Below, one piece after another: positions 58,475 to 64,000 of a DNA stretch of 64,000 nucleotides (the first letter of the stretch is position 1; each line of letters begins with the position of its first letter). Origin of the DNA: Akkermansiaceae bacterium (GTDB taxonomy: Bacteria; Verrucomicrobiota; Verrucomicrobiia; Verrucomicrobiales; Akkermansiaceae); the NCBI GenBank assembly GCA_903919975.1, contig CAIXKE010000064.1:1-64000 (forward strand), written 5' to 3'. The notes beneath the pieces were generated by a model that did not search any database, was not told the origin of the DNA, and worked only from the letters and a program-made list of their open reading frames with translations. The position numbers and the translations under genes were made by a program.

Positions 58475-59983
58475 TCAATGGAGGTTTTGCGGTTTGGTCG
58501 ACGGGATGTTTCTGCCGATGATAGTCTCGAGCATGGCGGCGAGATCGGTGACTTTCTCCGGGTGTTTCTCGGCAAGGTTCTTGGTTTCCGCTGGATCTGC
58601 GGTGAGGTGATAGAGCTGGGGCTGCGGGTTATTGCCGGTGCGCTTGCCCTTGTGTTCGGAATTGCCCTTCAGCGGTGGAATGTATTTCCACTCTCCGGCG
58701 CGGAATGCCAGTCCGGGAATCCCTTGCTGAATGATCGCTTTCCGGCCTATCTGCGTTTTGCCGAGTAGCACGTCGATCGCGTTCTCGCTATCTCCTTGCG
58801 GTATGGGTTGGCCGACGAGTGAGGCGAAGGAGGCGAGGAAGTCGATTTGGGAAACTGCTGCATTCGAAACGCTTGGCACGGATTTTCCCAACCATGAAAC
58901 GATGAGCGGGACACGGCAACCGGCTTCGAGCTTCGAATACTTGCCACCGCTAAATGGCCCGCCTGCCTTGTGCTCGCCGTTTTTCTCCACGGCCTGATCG
59001 TCATAACCATCGTTCAGCACCGGGCCGTTGTCGCCACTCACGAGGATGATGGTGTTTTCCAGCAGTTTGAGTTGTTCGAGTTTTGCGACCACCGCGCCAA
59101 CGTGGTCGTCGAGTTGGGTAATCACATCGCCACGCGGGCCAAGTGGCGATTTGCCGACATAACGAGGAGCGGGAACGCGCGGCACGTGCGGTTCGTGCAG
59201 GGCGAAGAAGAGGAAAAACGGTTTGTCCTTTTGTTTCTCGATGTATTCGAGCGCCTTGGCGGTGAAGTGGTCGCCCAATTCATCATCTTTCCATAGCGCC
59301 GCCTTGCCTCCGGTCATGAATCCGATGCGGCTCACGCCGTTGGTAATGGTGTCACTGTGATGGTCGTCGGCACTGAATTTGCGTTGATCGGGATTCTCCC
59401 GTCCGGTCGGCCAATCGCCGACCTTTTTCTTGTAACTCACGCTAATGGGGTCGGCCGGATCGAGGTTCAACACCCGGTCGTTCTCGACATACACGCTGGG
59501 TACGCGGTCACCGGTGGCGGCCATGATGAAGTTGTAGTCAAACCCGATCTGGCGGGGGCCGACGGTGATCGATCCGTTCCAATTGACAGGTTCCGCCGCC
59601 GTGCCGAGTCCGAGATGCCACTTGCCGATGACCGCGGTGTGATAACCTGCTTTTTGCAGGATCGATGGCAAGGTGGGGGAGCCAGGAGGAATGATCAACG
59701 CGGCGTCACCCGGCAGGATGTTGTTGCCTTTTTTCCTCCATGGGTAGTTGCCCGTGAGCAGACCGTAGCGCGAGGGCGTGCAGGTGGCGGATGTCGAGTA
59801 GGCATCGGTGAACCGGATGCCATTCGCAGCAAGGCGATCGAGATGCGGGGTCTGGATCGCTTTGGATCCATAACAACCGAGGTCGCCATAGCCGAGGTCA
59901 TCGGCATAGATCAGCACGATGTTCGGCATGGCTGCGCTCAGAAGCGGAGAAAATAACAACAACAGCGGGATGATGCGGATCAT
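58475..59983 (-). CDS. Secreted sulfatase (S1 family, arylsulfatase-like)
   Basis: 502 residues from ATG 59983, beginning with a signal peptide (MIRIIPLLLLFSPLLSAAMP). Sulfatase landmarks: NIVLIYADDLGYGDLGCYG metal-binding start, formylglycine site CTPSRYGLLTG with Cys at 68, KWHLGLG and HEPHVPRVPAPRY. The Cys is converted to formylglycine by a maturase encoded elsewhere. Verrucomicrobia use such enzymes to desulfate algal or animal polysaccharides. The gene is not next to any glycosidase, so its substrate stays open. Confidence 0.9.
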   Translation of the reverse strand: MIRIIPLLLLFSPLLSAAMPNIVLIYADDLGYGDLGCYGSKAIQTPHLDRLAANGIRFTDAYSTSATCTPSRYGLLTGNYPWRKKGNNILPGDAALIIPPGSPTLPSILQKAGYHTAVIGKWHLGLGTAAEPVNWNGSITVGPRQIGFDYNFIMAATGDRVPSVYVENDRVLNLDPADPISVSYKKKVGDWPTGRENPDQRKFSADDHHSDTITNGVSRIGFMTGGKAALWKDDELGDHFTAKALEYIEKQKDKPFFLFFALHEPHVPRVPAPRYVGKSPLGPRGDVITQLDDHVGAVVAKLEQLKLLENTIILVSGDNGPVLNDGYDDQAVEKNGEHKAGGPFSGGKYSKLEAGCRVPLIVSWLGKSVPSVSNAAVSQIDFLASFASLVGQPIPQGDSENAIDVLLGKTQIGRKAIIQQGIPGLAFRAGEWKYIPPLKGNSEHKGKRTGNNPQPQLYHLTADPAETKNLAEKHPEKVTDLAAMLETIIGRNIPSTKPQNLH

Positions 59984-60256
59984 GCGGTGGTTGCTAGTAA
60001 TTGGCTTTTGGCGGGTGGATTCTGAAACAGCCGTTGGGGCGGGCTTCGCTGCGATCGTCATTTGCCGGGAGCCTAGCTTTCGGGGCCGCTTTACCAAGAG
60101 CATATTTAGCAGCGGTTTTTTCGTGAAATCCTGTTTCCGGACCTGCGATAGACTTGAGAATCAGGATTTGATCGTCATCGAGGTGGATTATCCGGGGGCA
60201 GCCTGCGGAAACGTGGGAATCGACAGCGCGGCATCCTGCGCTAGGATCTGCGGCGG

Positions 60257-61360
60257 ATGACTCTGAAAGACCTTGGCTGGAACCCTGATTTTGAAACCGC
60301 CTTCGCGCCACACCGTGCGAAAGGCTGGGTGCCGGCGCGCCTGATTCGCGAGTCGCCGATCAACTTCGGAGCGTTTCTTGGCGATGGCGAGGAAATCGAT
60401 GTCGTGTTATGCGGCCGTGTTTGGCATGAGGCCACTTGCGATGCGGATTTGCCGGCGGTTGGTGATTGGGTGGCGTTGGAACTTGGCGACGAAAATACGG
60501 ACTCGGTGATCCGTGCAACATTGCCGCGCAAATCGTGTTTTTCCCGTAAAATGCCGGGTAATAGTTCGCAGGCGCAGGTCATCGGTGCGAACATCGACTA
60601 CGTGGCGGTGGTCACGGATGCTGGCCCGGATTTCAATCTCCGCCGGATGGAGCGCTACTTCATGCTGATCGAGCGCAGCGGCGCGAAAGCCGTGGTGTTG
60701 GTAAATAAATCCGACCTTTTTCCAAAAGAGCAAAACACCCAAGCGGCAGCGAATATTGCAGCACTGTGGGACGGCGCGGCGGTGCACGTCACCAGCGCGC
60801 TCAATGGCGAGGGGCTGAAAACCCTCAAGAAATACCTTAAAAAAGGCATCACCATGTGCATCGTAGGCTCCAGCGGTGTGGGGAAATCCACCTTGGTCAA
60901 TCAACTCTACGGCGAGGAATGGCAGTGGACCAGCGAGTGCAACGAAACTACCGGCAAGGGCCGCCACACCACCACCTCGCGCGAGCTTGTCCCACTCTCC
61001 GGTGGCGGCATGCTCATCGATAATCCCGGCATGCGCGAAATCCAAATGTGGACGGACGAAACCACGCTGCGTGAGAGTTTTTCAGATGTCGAGGCGATCA
61101 CGGCGAATTGCAAATACTCGGATTGCAGCCATCGGCAGGATGCGGGTTGCGCGATCCGCAGCGCCGTGGAGAGCGGGGCGCTCGATTCCGGCCGCCACGA
61201 AAGTTTCCTCAACCTCGAAACCGAAATTGCCGCCCTCAAAAAACGCGCAGAAAAACGCCAGATGGCCGTTGAACGTTGGGCGAAGCGCAATCGCCGCGTC
61301 AAAGCCCGCAATCTGAACGACCGCATTCAGCTCGAACGAGACGAGCGCGGCGATGTCTAA
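60257..61360 (+). CDS. rsgA: Ribosome small-subunit-dependent GTPase A (RsgA)
   Basis: 367 residues. Circularly permuted GTPase: the OB-like N-terminal domain, then G4 VNKSDL (about 155), G5-like VTSALNGEG, G1 IVGSSGVGKSTL (about 200-210), G2 TTGKGRHTTT and G3 DNPGMRE. The C-terminal zinc knuckle has C, H and C (CKYSDCSHRQDAGC), followed by a helical tail (KKRAEKRQMAVERWAKRNRR). RsgA checks late 30S maturation. It overlaps the following gene by 8 bp. Confidence 0.94.
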   Translation: MTLKDLGWNPDFETAFAPHRAKGWVPARLIRESPINFGAFLGDGEEIDVVLCGRVWHEATCDADLPAVGDWVALELGDENTDSVIRATLPRKSCFSRKMPGNSSQAQVIGANIDYVAVVTDAGPDFNLRRMERYFMLIERSGAKAVVLVNKSDLFPKEQNTQAAANIAALWDGAAVHVTSALNGEGLKTLKKYLKKGITMCIVGSSGVGKSTLVNQLYGEEWQWTSECNETTGKGRHTTTSRELVPLSGGGMLIDNPGMREIQMWTDETTLRESFSDVEAITANCKYSDCSHRQDAGCAIRSAVESGALDSGRHESFLNLETEIAALKKRAEKRQMAVERWAKRNRRVKARNLNDRIQLERDERGDV

Positions 61361-63725
61361 TGCCATGAGTTATTTCCGCATGAAATCCACCCATATTGCC
61401 AAATTTTTCTGTCTTTTGTTGCTGGCGTTCGCATGCCCTGCGTATGGCCAGCTTTCCGCCCTGAAAAAAGCGGTCGAGGGCAACCAAGCCGCCCCTCCCG
61501 CCGCCCCCGAGAAACCTGAAGAAGTCCGCAAACGACTCGAGCTCTGGCACGACGAGGCCCGCGACATGCTCGGCCGTCTCGAAGCCGATGGTGCCACCGC
61601 CGATCTGCCCGCCGGCATCACGGCGATCGATCTCGAGGACCGCCGCCGCGATCTTGAGCAGATGGTGTTTCTAACCACCGTTTTGATTAAAAACGCCGAT
61701 GCCGTTGCTGAGGCGCGTAAAGCCCTCGAGGCCGCGCGTGCTGACGAAGCGGCTTGGACCGGATTCAAGGAAAAGCCACCCTATTCGATCCTGATGATTG
61801 ATGAGTTGCTCAACGAGCGCGACGCGATCGAAGCTAAACGCCTGTCTCACGAATCCTCACTCGCCAACTTCGAGAGCATTCTTGCCAGCACACTTGGTGA
61901 GGCGAAATCCGCTGAGGAGATGGTGAACAACGCTATCATCGCCGTCCAGAATGCAACTCCCGAAATGTTGGATTTGGCGAAGTGGCGCCTTGATGCCGCA
62001 CGCGCCAAGGCCCGCTTATTCGCCACTCGCGCCAGTTACCTTCAGTCAAATTGTGAGAGCTTTAAGGACCGGGTCAGCGCCTCCAAGTCCGAGCTTGCCT
62101 TGGTTGAGCGCAAGATCCAAGCCGTCGCACCCAAAGCGCAGTTCAGCGAGGCCGATCTAACTAAAATATTGAAAATCGCCAACGACCGGAGAAAAGCTTT
62201 AGGCAAGGAAATCGATGCGATTTCAAAACGCCTCAAGGCCGCGCTCGCCACGCGCGTTCGGGCGCAGGCCGCGCTTGACGAGTTGCCTACCGTGGCTACT
62301 ACCGCCAGCGAAAAGGAATTGGATGACTTGCAACTTGCGAAATTCCGTGTCCAAGTGGCCGATGAGCGCTACGGATCGTTGCAATCCATGATCGAGGGGC
62401 TTGAGAGTCTCGTGCAGCTTGAGAACCTCAATTTAAAGTCGTATCAGAGTCGCCGCTTGATCATGACGAGCACCAATGAGGAGGAGCGCCGCAAGGCTCT
62501 TGATTCCATCACGCTCTTGTCCGATCGCCTCCGTTCATGGCTCAGGGTGGTGGATAATGAAATGGCCACTTGCGGCGCGGAACTCAGCAAGATCGAATCC
62601 CGCGCCGGCTCGATTACCGCCGAGGATTTGCGGTTCGCTTTGGTGAATGAACAACGCGCCGCATGCAGCGAGAAGCTCGCCATGCTTCAACGGGCCTCCC
62701 AAGCGGTTGTCGCACAGCAAAAATTGGTGAAACGCTGGGTCACGGATTTCACGCCGAAAACCGACGGTATCGGACTGACTGATCGTATCACCACGCTGGC
62801 GACGCACGTCTGGGCCACCATGATCAAAATCTGGCACTTCGAGGTCATGTCTTTCGAAGAAAAGATCGAAGTGGATGGCCAGACCATCACTGGAAAATTA
62901 CCCGTCACGCTTGGCATGCTGTTGCGTGCGCTGCTGTTTTTTGTCATCGGCTACTGGATCGCTTCCAAAATCGCCCAGCGCATTCAGCATACCATCGTTG
63001 TCCGCGGCCACATTGCGGAAGCCCAGGCCAAAACCCTCCGCAATTGGGCGATGATTGCCGTCGGTGTGTTTCTCGCAATCGGGACACTGTCGTTTCTTAA
63101 AATCCCACTAACGATTTTTGCGTTTTTCGGTGGCGCATTGGCGATCGGTCTCGGTTTCGGCATGCAAACGCTGATCAAAAATTTCATCAGCGGCATCATT
63201 GTGTTAGCAGAACGCAAGGTTCGGGTTGGTGATATTCTCGATGTGGACGGCATTATCGGCGCAGTCGTCGAGGTCAACACACGGTCGTCGATTATTCGGG
63301 GCGCGGACGATGTGGAAACCATGATTCCCAACTCGGTTTTTCTCGAAAACCGGGTGACCAACTGGACCCTCTCCAGTTCGAAAATGCGGCGCAGCCTGCG
63401 CGTGGGAGTCGCCTACGGCAGCAATCCACAGAAAGTCATGGAGGTTCTCACCGAGTCCGCCGCCCGCCACGGACTCATCCTGAAAGACCCGGTGCCCTTC
63501 GCGATTTTCGAAGACTTCGGCGATAACGCCCTGATCTTCAGTCTTTACTTCTGGGTTCACCTCGGCGGCACCACCAACCCCATGATTGTCAGTAGTGATC
63601 TCCGGTTGATGATTGAGAAACGCTTCGCAGAATTGGAAATCGGAGTGCCGTTTCCGCAGCGTGATATGCACCTGACTACTGATAAACCGATAGAGGTAAG
63701 GATCTCGCCTCGGTTGGACCTATAG
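61353..63725 (+). CDS. Large MscS-family mechanosensitive channel
   Basis: 790 residues at the first ATG; later in-frame ATGs at 61365 and 61380 are equally possible. A signal-like start (AKFFCLLLLAFACPAYGQ) precedes a long helical periplasmic region (about 40-490). After transmembrane segments near 520-590 comes the MscS pore and beta domain: FFGGALAIGLGFGMQTLIKNF, ISGIIVLAERKVRVGDILDV and VETMIPNSVFLENRVTNWTL. It resembles MscK-type channels that open under osmotic downshock. Translationally coupled to rsgA by a short overlap. Confidence 0.86.
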   Translation: MSNAMSYFRMKSTHIAKFFCLLLLAFACPAYGQLSALKKAVEGNQAAPPAAPEKPEEVRKRLELWHDEARDMLGRLEADGATADLPAGITAIDLEDRRRDLEQMVFLTTVLIKNADAVAEARKALEAARADEAAWTGFKEKPPYSILMIDELLNERDAIEAKRLSHESSLANFESILASTLGEAKSAEEMVNNAIIAVQNATPEMLDLAKWRLDAARAKARLFATRASYLQSNCESFKDRVSASKSELALVERKIQAVAPKAQFSEADLTKILKIANDRRKALGKEIDAISKRLKAALATRVRAQAALDELPTVATTASEKELDDLQLAKFRVQVADERYGSLQSMIEGLESLVQLENLNLKSYQSRRLIMTSTNEEERRKALDSITLLSDRLRSWLRVVDNEMATCGAELSKIESRAGSITAEDLRFALVNEQRAACSEKLAMLQRASQAVVAQQKLVKRWVTDFTPKTDGIGLTDRITTLATHVWATMIKIWHFEVMSFEEKIEVDGQTITGKLPVTLGMLLRALLFFVIGYWIASKIAQRIQHTIVVRGHIAEAQAKTLRNWAMIAVGVFLAIGTLSFLKIPLTIFAFFGGALAIGLGFGMQTLIKNFISGIIVLAERKVRVGDILDVDGIIGAVVEVNTRSSIIRGADDVETMIPNSVFLENRVTNWTLSSSKMRRSLRVGVAYGSNPQKVMEVLTESAARHGLILKDPVPFAIFEDFGDNALIFSLYFWVHLGGTTNPMIVSSDLRLMIEKRFAELEIGVPFPQRDMHLTTDKPIEVRISPRLDL

Positions 63726-63735
63726 GAATTATGTT

Positions 63736-64000
63736 ATGAACTCCGACGAGTATTGGATGAATCTCGCACTCACTGAGGCGCGCAAGGGCGTTGGGAAAAC
63801 CGCGCCGAATCCCCCGGTCGGCGCGGTGATCGTGAAGGATAACGTTTTGTTGGGAAGTGGCTGGCATCGTGCGGCCGGTAAGCCGCACGCGGAGCGCGAG
63901 GCGCTGGCGGATGCTTTTGAAAACCATGGTCATGAGGTGGTTAAGGGAGCTTCGATTTACATCACCCTTGAGCCCTGCTCCACCCACGGCCGCACGCCGC
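63736..64000 (+). CDS. ribD: RibD deaminase/reductase, N-terminal part (cut by window end)
   Basis: Starts at ATG 63736 after AGGAATT. The visible 88 codons show a cytidine-deaminase-type domain: NPPVGAVIVKDN, zinc His-Ala-Glu at 51-53 in KPHAERE, and LEPCSTHGRTP, the Cys-bearing loop. This is the deaminase half of RibD, second step of riboflavin synthesis. The reductase half lies beyond the window. Confidence 0.9.
   Translation, partial: MNSDEYWMNLALTEARKGVGKTAPNPPVGAVIVKDNVLLGSGWHRAAGKPHAEREALADAFENHGHEVVKGASIYITLEPCSTHGRTP

Noticed and set aside
1-64000. CRISPR arrays, rRNA and tRNA genes
   Set aside because: No regularly spaced repeats of CRISPR size and no cloverleaf with a TTCGA-type loop were found; the direct repeats at 37.3 and 43.9 kb are a single pair and not at a tRNA.

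Overview
The window looks like a chromosomal segment of a Verrucomicrobiota bacterium, probably Verrucomicrobiaceae/Luteolibacter-like. The evidence is a PEP-CTERM/autotransporter-repeat surface protein, a giant pilin-like Verru_Chthon cassette A protein, a secreted pectin-type polysaccharide locus, a formylglycine-type sulfatase, and a BatA/VWA pair of the kind common in the PVC group. The taxonomic call is inference from gene content; no rRNA or tRNA gene is visible.

Layout. 0-5.8 kb: cell-surface genes (PEP-CTERM protein, cassette A protein and a small secreted partner). 5.8-16.1 kb: a same-strand, tightly packed polysaccharide locus: an (alpha/alpha)6-type glycosidase, two paralogous secreted esterases, a large secreted protein of unknown function and a GH28 pectinase; several genes overlap by ATGA. 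16.2-26.3 kb: an accessory island. It opens with a broken second glycosidase joined to a transposase remnant. It then carries two AbiE-like HTH/nucleotidyltransferase pairs, a HipBA pair, a mobile-element operon (AAA+ clamp-loader-like ATPase, HAD protein, small proteins) and decayed pieces of AraC, HsdM and ImmA/IrrE genes. 26.3-28.9 kb: a queuosine precursor operon (folE2, queD, queC, queF) with a 160-bp inverted-repeat unit inside it. 29.0-32.7 kb: a phosphodiester glycosidase-like lipoprotein, a D,D-carboxypeptidase and bioF. 32.8-37.1 kb: an RND pump and its adaptor.

37.3-44.0 kb is the most interesting segment. A 68-bp direct repeat (66/68 identical by eye) lies at both ends. Each copy is the 3' end of an MmeI-like restriction-modification gene, and a tyrosine-recombinase remnant lies just inside the left copy. 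Between the repeats is a stress-envelope gene set: entericidin-like lipoprotein, DUF5670, DUF3185, small lipoproteins, a YXWGXW protein, DUF3309 and fasciclin. It also holds one NarL-type response regulator and a deleted remnant of a NarX-type histidine kinase. Four promoters inside it share an ACCCCAT-containing motif exactly 22 nt upstream of a -10-like hexamer, which would suit activation by the resident regulator. I read this as a decayed integrative element carrying its own small regulon.

43.9-46.5 kb is the MmeI-like gene itself, broken by three in-frame stops, a frameshift and a deletion. 46.8-64 kb is ordinary chromosome: a TolC-like channel protein, a K+ channel-like protein, BatA and VWA proteins, an OPT transporter, three tandem AIM24 paralogues with an M48 protease, a sulfatase, rsgA, a large MscS-type channel and the start of ribD. 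Nonsense codons are confined to the accessory segments (20.3, 26.0, 37.5, 44.5-46.3 kb), which fits gene decay rather than recoding.
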